This document shows positions 10,471 to 34,178 of a DNA stretch of 64,000 nt, in pieces. Where the stretch lies: NCBI GenBank assembly GCA_934045905.1, contig OW203762.1:7936001-8000000 (forward strand), given 5' to 3'. Position numbers and translations under genes: made by a program. The notes beneath the pieces were generated by a model. The model ran no database searches, was not told the origin of the DNA, and worked only from the letters and a program-made list of their open reading frames with translations. Numbering within the stretch: the first letter of the stretch is position 1; every line of letters begins with the position of its first letter. The DNA comes from Leuctra nigra (Eukaryota; Arthropoda; Insecta; Plecoptera; Leuctridae).

Positions 10471-12504
10471 TGATCAGGAAAAGCACCACAAAGCCACGTG
10501 GGCTCATTTGTAGAAGGAAAACTAGAATTTAAATATAAGAAATACTCGCAACGTCGGTGGTCATGCAATTATTTACTAAATATCGTTATAACTTTATTCA
10601 ATTCGCTCTTTCTCAAGTCCCCACTCAAACTGGACTCGGCTAGAATTCTAGTGTTCGAGCTTTGAGTCGAGTTCGGCCACAAATATTTTATTTTATTTAT
10701 AAGTTGGTGCGTTTTTATTGCTAATGTCAGCTTAAAATAGTTCTGTTTATTACTATTTAATATTTTCATAATAGAATGCTTTAACAGTTGCGACTTAGGA
10801 TCTCCATTGTTCACCTTTTCACATAGTTTTTACTCAGTTCATGAAATCTGTTGTCCCATTTCCTTCTCAAATTATCATAATCCACTTTTCAACATGCCAA
10901 GCTCATGGATCATGACGTTCATTCTTTACCAAATCTTTTGTCAACTTTTGTACTTACGTTTTATTAATAACTTGATGAAACTACTCGCGCGACTTTGTAA
11001 GTGCCAGAAGCTGAGATCGACCGCTGTACACAATAATCTCTGACTAACTTAAGCTCCAGCGACGAGCTGACACACGCCGATAACTCTTCGTGGCAACTTT
11101 ACTGGATATTTTTGTCTTACAACTTGGGTTTAAGGTTGGAAACAAAAGGATGGAACGTCATTAGTCCTTTTGTAATGAATGAAGAGACTTGGCAGTAATG
11201 GGGAACTGATGAATTAAGTTATTGCTGAGTTCGGTGCTGTTAAACTTTTCTCCAGACGCGGTTCGTTGAATGGGGGGTAGTTGGTGGGGGGTGGGAGGGG
11301 GGATGAAAGAGCAAAATGAACGTTCAAGATGATAATGCAGAATAGCTGAAGAATGAAACCGCAAAGAAGAAGAGTTTTCAAAAGCAACTCATTAGTGAAC
11401 ACTTTCTAAAGCCGATTCGTATGAGACTTAAGAATTTACTTAAAATTTTAATAAATAGATGGATACAGTTCATTTTCCTTTTTTCCCTTTCACAAATGCA
11501 AAATACGATATCTTTAATTAGGAAAGTAAAAAATGATTATTAACTTTGTGGTATTTTGATACTTGAGGAATTCGAGGGGGGGGGGGGGGCTGGAATTTGT
11601 GACGTGTGAGGGAGAGACTAATCGTCGCCTTAATCCTTCGGCGAACTAACTTGGTAATTAGCAAAACGTCTTTTAATTAAATAATTTTCTTTCTTGGCAA
11701 AATCGCATTCCCCTCAAGAAATTAGTAGCATTTCATACCGGAAGAGAACCAAACTTATAATCTCAGTTTTGTCTCATAAATAAGAAAGTCGTGCATCTTT
11801 CATTCGTGTGTATTATACCATCCCCTATACTCCCTATCCAAACACGTTGGTTGTATGAGTGTCGAATAAACCATCACAGAGAAAAGTTGGATACTTTTTT
11901 CCCCTCCCTCATTCTTTATAGTGATAATAGCAAGTATTTCTTCATAAAAAAAATCGAGATACAAAAAACGTGTATCATATTGACAATAACTGACGTTTTG
12001 TGGCTTCCTTCTCGAGGGGTTGGTAAATGATCTCGCAGGAAACTTTGGTTATAGAATGTTCTTTCCAACTTTCGTGGCATCTCGTTCTGAAATGTGATTT
12101 CTATTGTTGTTTATAAAGTGATTGACTTTTTTGTGTCACAATGTATTTGTCTGGAGATCTAGTTCTGTCTGGCGACTGTTTCTTTTTTGTTCGCTTACAA
12201 ACAAATAGCCCGTGATTGTATTTGATAACAGTTTCGACGGAAAAACGAAACCGACAATACGAAGCAAGAATCAACACGAGATAAAGCATAATAATGTCAG
12301 ACGGTGATGTAATCTTTACTTCTGTCTGTCATTTCTATTATTGTTTGGTTCTTTTCAAGTAACAAACGTGATTGTAACATTTCAGAGATTTTGTTGAGAA
12401 CTTCAAGAGACAATAAGCGAATGCGAGAAGCAATTTTCATTTTTATTATAGATTTGTCTCGCTGGTCTAGCTGCAACTAGGCAAAATATACTATTGAATG
12501 ATAA
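10471..12504. other. Intergenic, no gene recognised
   Basis: AT-rich sequence between the serpin and the trypsin. It contains a G-run at about 11577-11590 and a G-rich patch at 11268-11300. No exon with good splice sites or coding bias was seen. Confidence 0.6.
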
Positions 12505-12676
<172 letters not shown>

Positions 12677-12845
12677 TAGGTAATGATGGCCTATTGGAAG
12701 GAGGTGGTCGTGGCTTTAGCAGGGAACCTTCCCAGCATTTCCTTCTTGCCTTTGAGAAGAAATCTTATAGTCATGGAAGGACAGCTTCGGCAAAGAGGTT
12801 CTAGTACTAGAACCTCTTTGGTTTCGGGAATAGGAAACCTCAAGT

Positions 12846-12975
12846 CCAGGGTCTATTATATAACTTTTACATTCCTTATTCTGCTGGAATCTGATTCAGT
12901 GCAATGTTATTCCATGTGGCAATAAATCGGATTCTAGCAGAATCGGTAAATTCAAAGTTATAGAATAGGGCCCCA
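12846..12975. mobile_element. MITE-like foldback, CCCTATTCTATAACTT family, copy 1
   Basis: The left end CCAGGGTCTATTATATAACTT and right end AAGTTATAGAATAGGGCCCC are inverted. Inner arms: ATTCTGCTGGAATC / GATTCTAGCAGAAT. Relatives lie at 32071-32202 and 32336-32463. Confidence 0.75.
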
Positions 12976-14515
12976 GAGCGGTTCCGCTTAAATTAACTTG
13001 CTCCTTATTATTTTATTTACTTATTTTTGGGGTATTAATATAGAATTTTGTTAGCCAAAAATGTAGTAAATGAAGATACGAACGTCTCTTTCATGCGAAA
13101 TATCACGTGTCGTTTGGACAAAAAGGGGTTCATAGAATGCCGTTTTGAACTTAAAATAATATTCTTTTGCTTTTTACATGAGCTTACAAAACTAATATTA
13201 CAATTTATAAGTAGGAATTTGAAATGTTTTCTGTATGGTTCTAACATACAATTCCCATTTTTTAACTCCGTTATTATTTATTAGTTAAACACATAAAAAT
13301 CACAATAAATCCCCAAAACTCAGAGAGCTCATCGTGGGATAATTACAGAGTACTGGGCCCCAAAGCTATTTTTCTGTCTCGTCAGTAAAAGGAATAAGTG
13401 ATTAAACTAGTAATTTGTGAAATTCAAATGGATTTAACTTCAAATTCACTTAACAATTTGCATTTAGAGCGATAAAGTTTAATTGTGTCTGGTAACAAAA
13501 TAAGAACACCTCGACAAAAGCTCAAGGAAACTAAATGAAGGAGTTGATGATGACTTATTATCATAAACTGATAAGCAACAGCAATTATAATTAATAGTTA
13601 AGTAAACTTGAATAACGCTCCAATTAGACTAGTAAACTGAATTGAACCCTCGAGTCAATTTTCAATTTCGGTGCACGTACATGCATAGAAATTGAAATCA
13701 TTATCTAGTTTAAAAATACATATAAAATAAAAGCGAATACTTATCTGTACATGATACAAATTTGAGTATGGGTTTGGGATTATTTATAATGATCATTGAA
13801 AGAAAGAAAACATTGAATGATATTTGAAAGAAACTAGGTTCCATGTTGAACCATTTATCGAACAGTTTTGCTTACTACTTAAAAATAGAGCGTGTTATTA
13901 GTAGGTATACCTTAACTTAAAAGCACCATCTAAGTACATTTAAATAACCATTATAATATACACAGGTTTATTTAATTATGTGTGTCACCTATGCTTATTA
14001 TCATTTACTTAAGCTTATACTTCAGTGAATAACAAACAAAAAGTTTTCAAAAGTGTTTAATTTTAATTATTGTCCTGCCTAGTTGTGGGCTGATACACAT
14101 ATCTAGGTATTTCCAACGATTTTAGTTTTTATACATCATTCAGTAACATAGTATTGAGAAGAGAGTTATAATGGAACAAGAACGCGAACGGTTATTCAAA
14201 ATGTTGGCAACTTAAAAAGAAGGTAAATTTAAAAATATTTATAAAATGTAGCTATTTTCCTGTACCTAGGTCAAAAGTTTTAAAAATACCCCTATCTGTT
14301 TCTATGTAGGTGTTAAATAACATATTTTTGAACAACACAACTTCTAGTGACCAATTAATCGACTTAAATTACGTATATTTCCTACAAAAAAATTATCTTT
14401 TCACTCAAGATTATACTTACATAATACTAAATCTGTTGAAATAATCATGTCATTGAATTAGATCAAAAGTTCACGCTGCACTTGAGACAATGGCGAAACG
14501 TCCAACATGAAGGCG
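12976..14515. other. Intergenic upstream region of the trypsin gene
   Basis: AT-rich, no repeats of note and no coding signal. It presumably carries the distal control region of the trypsin gene; no specific binding site is claimed. Confidence 0.5.
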
Positions 14516-14523
14516 TATAAAAG
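14516..14523 (+). promoter_or_regulatory. TATA box of the trypsin gene
   Basis: TATAAAAG lies 58 bp before the start codon. A start site about 30 bp downstream gives a 5' leader of about 25-30 nt, normal for insect digestive protease genes. Confidence 0.75.
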
Positions 14524-14573
14524 CACAGGTGAATATCGAAACACCTTCTGTTTGATTTGATCTTGCCTGGAGA

Positions 14574-26279
<11,706 letters not shown>

Positions 26280-26447
26280 ACAATTCAGAAGAAGAACTCA
26301 CCTTCAATACCAGAACAAGAACACTTGATTGCCAAGGTTACGTCGCTTTCGATGTTATTAGCAATTATTTTTTCAGTTTTCACAAAAATATGATAAACAC
26401 ATTTTGTAATTTTCAAAATTCTTCGAGAAGTCTATTATCTGTAATAT

Positions 26448-26562
26448 GTTTATTCGTTTACGCTGCCAAACCTGCCGCAACCTGCACTTTATACACATAA
26501 TCCTGATGAGGTGTAGATTGTGACTCGGATTGTGACAGGTTTTGGCAGTATAAACGAACAAA
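26448..26562 (+). other. Stem-loop in the trypsin 3' UTR
   Basis: GTTTATTCGTTTACGCTGCC / AAACCTG pairs with CAGGTTTTGGCAGTATAAAC / GAACAAAC, giving stems of about 27 bp around a loop of about 60 nt. It may be a small foldback insertion rather than a regulatory structure. Confidence 0.6.
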
Positions 26563-26614
26563 CCTGAAGTATCCAATAATAATGCAGATCATGTAAAATC
26601 TTATTTAGTACTTA

Positions 26615-26719
26615 AATAAACAATTGAAATTGCAGAAAAATGTTTTTGAGGGAATTTGAGTGTCAAAATGCTGAGCGATTTATTCTGATATCCTGTATCA
26701 TGTTGTTAATCTCAATAAA
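26615..26719 (+). terminator. Candidate polyadenylation signals of the trypsin gene
   Basis: AATAAA at 26615-26620 and again at 26714-26719, about 340 and 440 bp after the stop. Which is used cannot be told. Confidence 0.5.
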
Positions 26720-26814
26720 TTTACATATTTACGGACTTTTTCTTGTAGTTGTTATTTCTTGAAACACTAGACTCACTAATTTAGTAAATCTCTTCCCAAA
26801 ATGTTGCGATTCCT

Positions 26815-27126
26815 TCAATCCTTTTTCTTCGGATCTCCAATGGAAACTTCAAACGAAACATCCAGCGAAAACCCCGCAGGTCCCTCAACGTTCTTAGCCT
26901 TGACATCCTGTGGCTTCTTGCTCTCCGTCTGCGTCTTCTTCCCGCCATGTTGCAATTCTTCAGGACCTCGCAGCGCCTCCTGCTGGGGGATGTTGTACGT
27001 CATCAGGCTCATGGGCGTCGGGTCTGGCAACACTGTAGAGCTGACGTCATACAAGTTGTAGCAGGACAAGTCGACGTCGGGGCAGGTGGAGGTGACAAAC
27101 ATAATGATGACGGCGGAGAGTTTAGG
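26815..27126 (-). CDS. Probable last coding exon of an unrecognised gene
   Basis: An open frame of 103 codons on the minus strand ends in TGA at 26815-26817. The splice acceptor on that strand would be TCTTCTTCCCTAAACCTAAG just before 27126. It starts PKLSAVIIMFVTSTCPDVDL, has NLYDVSSTVLPDPTPM in the middle and a Lys/Gln/Glu-rich then GFSLDVSFEVSIGDPKKKD end. GC content and codon choice resemble the real exons here and not the surrounding AT-rich DNA. I do not recognise the family. TTTATT at about 26679 could be its polyadenylation signal. Upstream exons would lie at higher coordinates; none was identified. The plus-strand frames over the same DNA are less convincing. Confidence 0.5.
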   Translation of the reverse strand, partial: PKLSAVIIMFVTSTCPDVDLSCYNLYDVSSTVLPDPTPMSLMTYNIPQQEALRGPEELQHGGKKTQTESKKPQDVKAKNVEGPAGFSLDVSFEVSIGDPKKKD

Positions 27127-27505
27127 CTTAGGTTTAGGGAAGAAGACATTTACATTGGATGTGTTTGCTATGGAGATATGAATCAATGTTGGTGTATTCT
27201 TGTTCAATAATGAGCGTTTCAAGGTAAATCTACACCGAGAGAAAAATGGTTGTGAATTGAAAAAATTCTATTTACTTCGTATCTAAATATTTTTTTACTT
27301 TAAATATTATATTATATTTATTTTTTCTTAAATACTTCCTAGTTTTCCAACTTAAAAAGATAATTCATTATCTCGATGAAATGTAATGTATGTGTAGGTA
27401 TATGTAATGATTTGATAAATATAAGTTTTTCTGTTGGTGTTCTTGCACTATAAATTGTTACCATATTTAACTTATTGAGAGGCATTAGGGGACAAACAAA
27501 TCTGA

Positions 27506-27683
27506 CAGGGGACCCATTCTTGATATTCACGTTTTGAAACCGTGTACGTTTTCACTGTTTAAAACGTAAATTTCAAGTTTCAAGTTTTCTATTATTTCTA
27601 TTATTTCAAGTTTTAACGAAACTTAAAAGGACGCGAACGTAAACGGTTTCAAAACGTGTATCTCGTCAAGAACTGGCCCCCAG
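27506..27683. mobile_element. Foldback element with CGTTTTGAAACCGT arms
   Basis: GGGGACCCATTCTTGA...CACGTTTTGAAACCGTGTAC pairs with GTAAACGGTTTCAAAACGTG...TCAAGAACTGGCCCC. Related motifs occur at 25657-25826. Confidence 0.7.
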
Positions 27684-27887
27684 CCCCACCAAAATCATAT
27701 TTAGAGTTATGTGTTTACTTGTGCAAGTATGTATATTTAAGTAGCAATATTTATCCATTCACATTATCCAGTTAAATACTCACCGGAGAAAATGATCCAC
27801 CTATTAATTTAGCCAGGAAACATGTGTTACCCATAGAGATTGTGACGTCAGTGCAAGAAGCCTACCAATTACATAAACGACTCCTAT

Positions 27888-29204
27888 ATCTAGTGGAGCG
27901 GTCGCTCCACCCAGCCAAGTCGTACCGTACACTCACACGCACTCAACATACCGTAAATGCCTAATAAGCTGAGGAGCAGACCAACTACTTTTACTGTAAG
28001 CAACAACATGGCATTTTCGGCCTACTGGATCATAAAATTGGAAAATCTCACATTGTCGCAAAATATCTTAATTTCGAGCTATGGCCCACCCCACCCCATA
28101 TACCAAATTTGGGAACAATAGGTTATGCCATTTGCGAGCTAGAGGGCCGTGAAAACAGTGAAATTACACCCCTTTTTAAAAGGTATCTTCCGCTTCTTCA
28201 GATATCAGGAAACGTTGCTGTCACCGCCACAGCCTAAACGGCTGAGCCGATCGATCTGAAATTTTTACCACATATGCACTTTTGGCGTCTGATGATACCT
28301 TGCCCTTACGAATTTTTTGTGCCGCCATTTTGAAACCGGAAGTGACGTCATATCTTAAAAACGGATGGACCTATTGGGACGAAACTAGCGCCAAACGATT
28401 CGGATGGTCTTTTTAATGAAATATCAATAGTCGAAATAGAAATGTACTTTTACCGAAACCGGAAATGACGTCATAAAAATGCCAAATCTGACTAAAATCA
28501 TCTCTTATAACAATAACTACATATTCAGAAGGCTTATAATGTTACATAACATTTTATAGACACAAATTTTAGGTGGCAGTGAAGTCAGCCGCCATTTTGA
28601 TAACCGGAAGTGATGCCATAACTCGAGAACGGCTGGACCAATTGGAACGAAACTTGCGCTATACTTAATAACATATCATTTATGGCATAGGTACCTACGT
28701 AGTAACAAGCACAACTTTCTTCGCAACCAAATCAAAAAGGGGTATTTTTTTTAGGAATTATAGTCTTCGGTGCCACAATATAATGTTACAAGTTGTAAGA
28801 AAAAACTAAAAAAAGAAATGATATCCCAATAAAAAACAGTCCGTGTAAAAATACCAGCCAAGTTTTTCAACTTAAAAAAAATAGAAGAAATCTTAAAATT
28901 CAGCACTGAAAAGTAGTGATCTCAAAAAATTGGCCAAGTCAAAACTTTTCAAAAATTACTTGGCGCATCGTTTTTCTAGGGGATTATAGATATAATTTAT
29001 GCATAGATGAGTATATTTGATTACCGACCTACTTCTATACTACTTCTATATGCACGATGCGCCAAGTAATTTTTGAAAATTTTTGACTTGGCCAATTTTT
29101 TGATATCACTAATTTTCAGTGCTGAATTTTAGATTTCTTCTATTTTTTTTAAGTTGAAAAGACTTGGCTGGTATTTTTACACGGAGTGTTTTTTTATTGG
29201 GTAT
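27888..29204 (-). mobile_element. Composite CRE/ETS/YY1 foldback element, copy A
   Basis: The left terminus is CTAGTGGAGCGGTCGCTCCA. A long arm carries GCCGCCATTTTGAAACCGG / AAGTGACGTCAT modules (about 28321, 28459, 28588). It leads at GATATCC to a foldback core, 28836-29204 (CCCAATAAAAAAC...GTGTAAAA...GCCAAGT...TTGGCGCATCG and inverse). Inverse orientation relative to copies B (32734-35684) and C (59049-60896). No ORF of note. Confidence 0.8.
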
Positions 29205-31367
29205 TACCCAAATTTGTTTTCCAACCAGATTGTTAACTTTTTTCGCTCTTTCTGAAAATTATAAACTATGGATATTGGGAGTTATTGTTCGTTGTGATTA
29301 TTATTATTTATTGAGTTATTGTGAGATATTGTTTTCACTCGTTATCAGTGACGAGCGTGTAATTAGTCCAGAAGAAAGACGGAGAGGTGAGCTCAAAAAC
29401 CAGCATTTCTGCAGGGCTAAATCAATCATTTCTAGTGGCATAAGTCATCGTGTAAGAAAACAGTTCAATATTAAACTGTATTTGTTGACATCAGTCAAAT
29501 ATCAATTGATAAGCTTATATCATTCCTAAAGTGTGCAACGCGAAATCGAGACAATGGACTTCCGGCCTTCTACCTCTGATGTACAGCATTATTCTCCGTG
29601 TTCAATGCTAGTTTGAGCGTTAGATATGTTTGAACAACTTACCTTGAATATCCTTCAGTGGGAAAAGTTCTGGGGTGTAATCAAGACACTTTCTCTTCCA
29701 AGGAGTTAATTCCTAATTTGCAAATCCAAAATATTTCATCTTGGGGCTCTGATTTCCATTTTACAACATAACCAAATTATCTGGATCTCATTAGCTGTGT
29801 CGTGGAATCGAAAAACTCTGCCCCGTGTCTTCAGGAGGAGTCGTTTTTACATAATATTTTAATATCTCGTGGATTATGCACTATTTGACCTGCAGTTTAG
29901 TACAGTCGGTGCGAAGAAGAATACCTCGTTCATTATTGCCAGTGAAAAAGTAGAATTTACAGCTGTTTCATTGTAGAAAATAATTCAATAGATGAGTGTT
30001 CAACTATTGTTGATGAACAACACATTTAATCAAATAGACAAAATTAATGTTTCGATTCCTCTAATAAATTTCGATTTGAAATGGAACTGTCAAAAACATT
30101 GCAGTCTGCTGCAAGAAATATTGTTATACATGAAGTACGTTGAAATTTAATTATTATTTGCGTTAATATCCTACAACTTTTCTTAATACAAACTTAAATA
30201 GATGATTTTAAATGAAGATAGGCTTCGATAAAAAAATGCATTATTTAATATAGGTATTATAGGATAGAGTTTAGTTATCAAAAAAATTTACTATAGCAAC
30301 TCATGATTATAAATTTCGCTTTTGAAAGAAATCCTCAATACAAATGTAGTTCAGTTCTAGCAATAATATTCTTTGACATTACTATGACTGCAACTCTTAA
30401 AACATATTATTTATTATTATTTTGCATCCTATTGTTGCATCTCACTCATTGTTGTATCAAGGGTGCGAGTCTACTTTGAGGGAAAACGGCTGTATTTCTG
30501 TTAAAATCAGAAATGTTTCTCCTCCCCCAACCCTGTTTAAACCCCCTCTGGGCCTAGGGAAAGCAGCGGTCTCGTCGCCTCCCCAAAGAGCATTACCAAA
30601 CTTTTCCCTTCTAAAGGGCTTTGTATTTTTAAGTTGAATCACAAAGACTTCACTAACCTCATTACCATATGAAACATATTATTTTCTTGAGACAAATTGG
30701 AATGTTATTATGAACGAAAGTGCACAAAGAATTATCAGAAGAGGGAATTACTTTTTGAAACTTCTCGTAGATTCAGAGATGTACGTTTATTGTGCAGTTT
30801 CACACGAAGAAGCAAATCGCAAGTTCAATAACATTGTCGTTGAAAGACATTCGTTTTATTTCAAGTTCAACTTTAAAATGGGTTTATCTTATAAAATAGA
30901 GAACATCGAATAGTTTTTCTTAAAGTAGGCTACTCTTATACACATTAATCTCCTACAAAATCAAATTCATCCACTAAAGCTTATCAGATGCATTATTGCC
31001 TCGTCTCTTTAGAGGGGGGAAACAAATTAATGACGAGTTGAAATGGTTGAAATCATTTGTAGTGTAGTGTATTCCTTCGATAGGAATTAAACTAGGTCAT
31101 TTTTAAGTATTAAAAAATATATTTTAAACTTATAATAGGTATAATTGTTTGTTGAAAATGGTGTCATGAAGGGTGTTTAAATTATTGTACATAAAATGCA
31201 GTTTGTTCTGATGGGTCTGTTCTCACATATTTTATCAGCCATCCTTTCCCATGTCATCATCTCATCAGCTATGTAAATGAGTAAAAAACGTTATCACAAG
31301 TATGTTGTATAATATGCCCTATGGGTCAACAATGTCAATAAGTCCGTGTATAAAGTACAGAGCAGTA
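29205..31367. other. Gene-free AT-rich stretch
   Basis: It holds one copy of the ACTTCCGGCCTTCTACCTC repeat (29533-29585) and a C-rich patch at 30518-30560. No splice-flanked coding sequence was recognised. Confidence 0.5.
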
Positions 31368-31563
31368 CACAGTAAAATCAAGTAGCCAAAACAGGGGGAT
31401 CAAAAACAGCTCAAGTGTGTTTTAGGACGCTTTTTTCCTGAAACAGAATTAATTAATAACCCTTTTGGTTCACATTTGGACGCTGTTACAGGAAAATTAG
31501 ACCAAAAATACACTATAGAGCTGTTTTTGAAGCACGCTGTTTTGGCTACTTGTTTTTACTGTG
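31368..31563. mobile_element. Foldback MITE with CACAGTAAAA ends
   Basis: CACAGTAAAATCAAGTAGCC and AAAACAG...AAAACAGCTC are inverted at the right as GAGCTGTTTTT...CTGTTTTGGCTACTTG...TTTTTACTGTG. Confidence 0.8.
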
Positions 31564-31814
31564 ATAGGTACTGCAGGACAGCGATTAGTAATTCCATGGT
31601 ATTGCCAATAAGTCCTATTGAGTCGTAATACTAATTTTAGTAATTTTTTATTTTCTTGGAATTGTGTCCAAGCATTATACGTTCTATTCAGTAGGTAAAA
31701 CAAGATGTACTTTTGTAATTAATAACACAAACTTGAGTCCCGTTAAAAATTTAGCATCCAATGAACTGAACATAATATTATCTAGATGTACACATTTCGT
31801 ACAATAAAAAAAAG

Positions 31815-31926
31815 TAATGAATTATGAATGACAATGAATCCATAAGAATATACATTGAGAATACATTGAGAATCAGTAATGAATTATGAATGACAATGAA
31901 TCCATAAGAATATACATTGAGAATCA
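31815..31926 (+). repeat. Short tandem duplication
   Basis: GTAATGAATTATGAATGACA ... TATACATTGAGAA is present twice in a row with a period of about 61 bp. Confidence 0.85.
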
Positions 31927-32070
31927 GCTCCCCTATAGTCTTGCCGCTCAACTAATGATTTCTCGCAGTCTGAATGCCAACGCCATCTGTGTTCAGACGA
32001 TGGAACTAGGTGTACAAGAGCGCGAGGTTCAAACTGATTTTGTTTTGCACAAAACTAACTCGCGGTTCTA

Positions 32071-32202
32071 CTGGGACCCTATTCTATAACTTTTGAATTT
32101 CCAATTCTGATGGAGTTCGATTCCATGCAATGTTAATCCTTATGGCCGTGACCGGATTCCATGAGAATGGAATTGGGAAAACGTTCTAGAATAGACCTCC
32201 AG
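32071..32202. mobile_element. CCCTATTCTATAACTT foldback, copy 2
   Basis: CTGGGACCCTATTCTATAAC...AATTCTGATGGAGTTCGATT and inverse GATTCCATGAGAATGGAATT...TTCTAGAATAGACCTCCAG. Confidence 0.7.
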
Positions 32203-32335
32203 GTTTTATTGTCAACATGGGCATAATATTTGAAGTTTTCAGGCACGAAACATGACGTGACCATTTGACGTCAATTATGATTTATCATGCTTTAAATATT
32301 TTTAATAGTAGGGGTGCTTAGCCTAAAATAGCAAA

Positions 32336-32463
32336 CTGGGGGCCCTATTCTAGAACTTCTACATTCCCTTCCCAATTCCACTATAAATCGATTCTATTTT
32401 GCCCTGACCTAAGGTACCATCAGATAGGATGGGATGGGAAAACGTTCCATATAGAATAGACAT
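32336..32463. mobile_element. CCCTATTCTATAACTT foldback, copy 3
   Basis: CTGGGGGCCCTATTCTAGAA and inverse AACGTTCCATATAGAATAGA. More diverged than copy 2. Confidence 0.65.
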
Positions 32464-33126
32464 ACGGATGGATTAACGATACATTTCACTGCGCTAGTGA
32501 TTTTATCTTGTGGAATAATTTTTTATTATATAATAAAATATTGGTAATATATCAAATGATGCATGAAACTCGTCTATAAAACAGCAAAAATAAGACAGCG
32601 TGTGTTTATTTACTAGAATATCAGTTGCACAAAACCGGATATCTTCTAAAATGTTTATTTTATCGCAAAATACAATGAAAAACAGTGAAAACATATCATT
32701 GCACAATATGCACGTCACAGTAAATGAATATCCCAGAAAAAAAACACTCCGTGTAAAAAAGGCAGCCAAGTCTCTTTACTTTAAAAAAATTCAACACCGA
32801 AAAGGAGTGATATCAAAAAAGGAGCCAAGTCAATGACATTTCCAAATATTTAATCGTATCTTTGAAATAAAAGTATAAACACCGAGAAATACTTTACAAA
32901 AGGACTTGGCGCATCGTTTTTTTAAAGACATCATTCTATCCTAAAAGTGGAAAGAAATTTACAAGTAGGTACATTTTCCTCTTTCTATTAGAGCCAGAAT
33001 CTATGAATCAAGCTACTTTTAGTAATGACTATTTTATAGTTTTGTCAATGGCGATAGAAGCATGATTTTATGCTGTAATATATAAGTAATATAAGGGTGA
33101 AAGAATTACATAACAATTGGAAGTGG

Positions 33127-33316
33127 TGAGAATGTAGGTTTCTTTGGAAAACTTCCATGGAGTCAGGAGTCAGGATCCTCATCAGTGTGTTGTGTCTAAT
33201 GTCCGCCCGTCCGATCGGGTAGCTCAGTTGGTAGAGCTCTCGCCCGGCAAGTGAGAGGTCCCAAGTTCGTGCCCCGGTTCGGTCGGATATTTTTCACAAC
33301 ACACATCCCTTCATAT
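33127..33316 (+). mobile_element. 190-bp insertion with 13-bp target duplication carrying a tRNA-like sequence
   Basis: CAATTGGAAGTGG is repeated at 33114-33126 and 33317-33329, framing the insertion. Inside, a tRNA-like fold is itself flanked by the inverted decamers GTGTGTTGTG and CACAACACAC (33185 and 33295). Consistent with a short retroposed element, though the tRNA part is not at the 5' end as in ordinary SINEs. Confidence 0.7.
33213..33285 (+). tRNA. tRNA-Ala(GGC)-like sequence, probably a pseudogene
   Basis: 73 nt. The acceptor stem GATCGGG pairs with TTCGGTC (three G-U pairs). The D arm GCTCAGTTGGTAGAGC is perfect. The anticodon stem CTCGC/GTGAG carries loop CCGGCAA, anticodon GGC. 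Faults: C instead of U at position 33, and the T stem CCAAG/CCCGG has two mismatches. The A box is intact; the B box is damaged (AGTTCGTGC). Most likely a tRNA-derived mobile sequence, not a working tRNA. Confidence 0.6.
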
Positions 33317-34178
33317 CAATTGGAAGTGGGCTCATACATATTCTTGCAGTACTGTTAATATGGCGATATTAGACTGGTATCTTTTCATAATTTGATCTTG
33401 ACTGAAGGAAATCATGAAACGTTGTCAAATAATTACTAACTAATGGAACACAATTATATATTTTTGAAGTGCCAAGTGTATAAAGTTAAATTTTTTAATA
33501 GAAATTCAATATGACTGTCTTCTTTGTGAAATGTATTTTTATAAAATGTGTATTAATAGAAATTGTTACATGATGAGAAGGTATAACGCATGAGACTTAA
33601 TTATATTCACCACGAAACAATATTACGAAGATAACTATTGTGTATATTTATAGAAAGCATAGACAACAAGTTTCATAGCGTATATATTCATATAGAAAAT
33701 ATTTTACAGAAGGTATGTATAATATGTACCTAATTGAAAGATGTTTCCCTATTATTCTAAACATTCAAAATGACGGTTGTATATAAATGGCACATGCTTA
33801 TGAATAGAAAAATGTCTTTAAAAAAACGATGCGCCAAGTCCTTTTGTAAAGTATTTCTCGGTGTTTATACTTTTATTTCAAAGATACGATTAAATATTTG
33901 GAAATGTCATTGACTTGGCTCCTTTTTTGATATCACTCCTTTTCGGTGTTGAATTTTTTTAAAGTAAAGAGACTTGGCTGCCTTTTTTACACGGAGTGTT
34001 TTTTTTCTGGGATATCACTTCTTTTGTTAGTTTATTCATACAGCTTGTAGCACAGCTTGTGTCCGTGCAAGAACTTATTTCTTTAAAAAAATACGCCTAT
34101 GCCGATTTGGATACTTAGAAAAGTTGCGTTTGGTATATAAGATTAAAATAATTTTCCAAGAAGAATAGCTTTAAGTTT

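Noticed and set aside
33213..33285. Functional tRNA gene
   Set aside because: C at position 33, two T-stem mismatches and a damaged B box, all inside a duplicated-target insertion.
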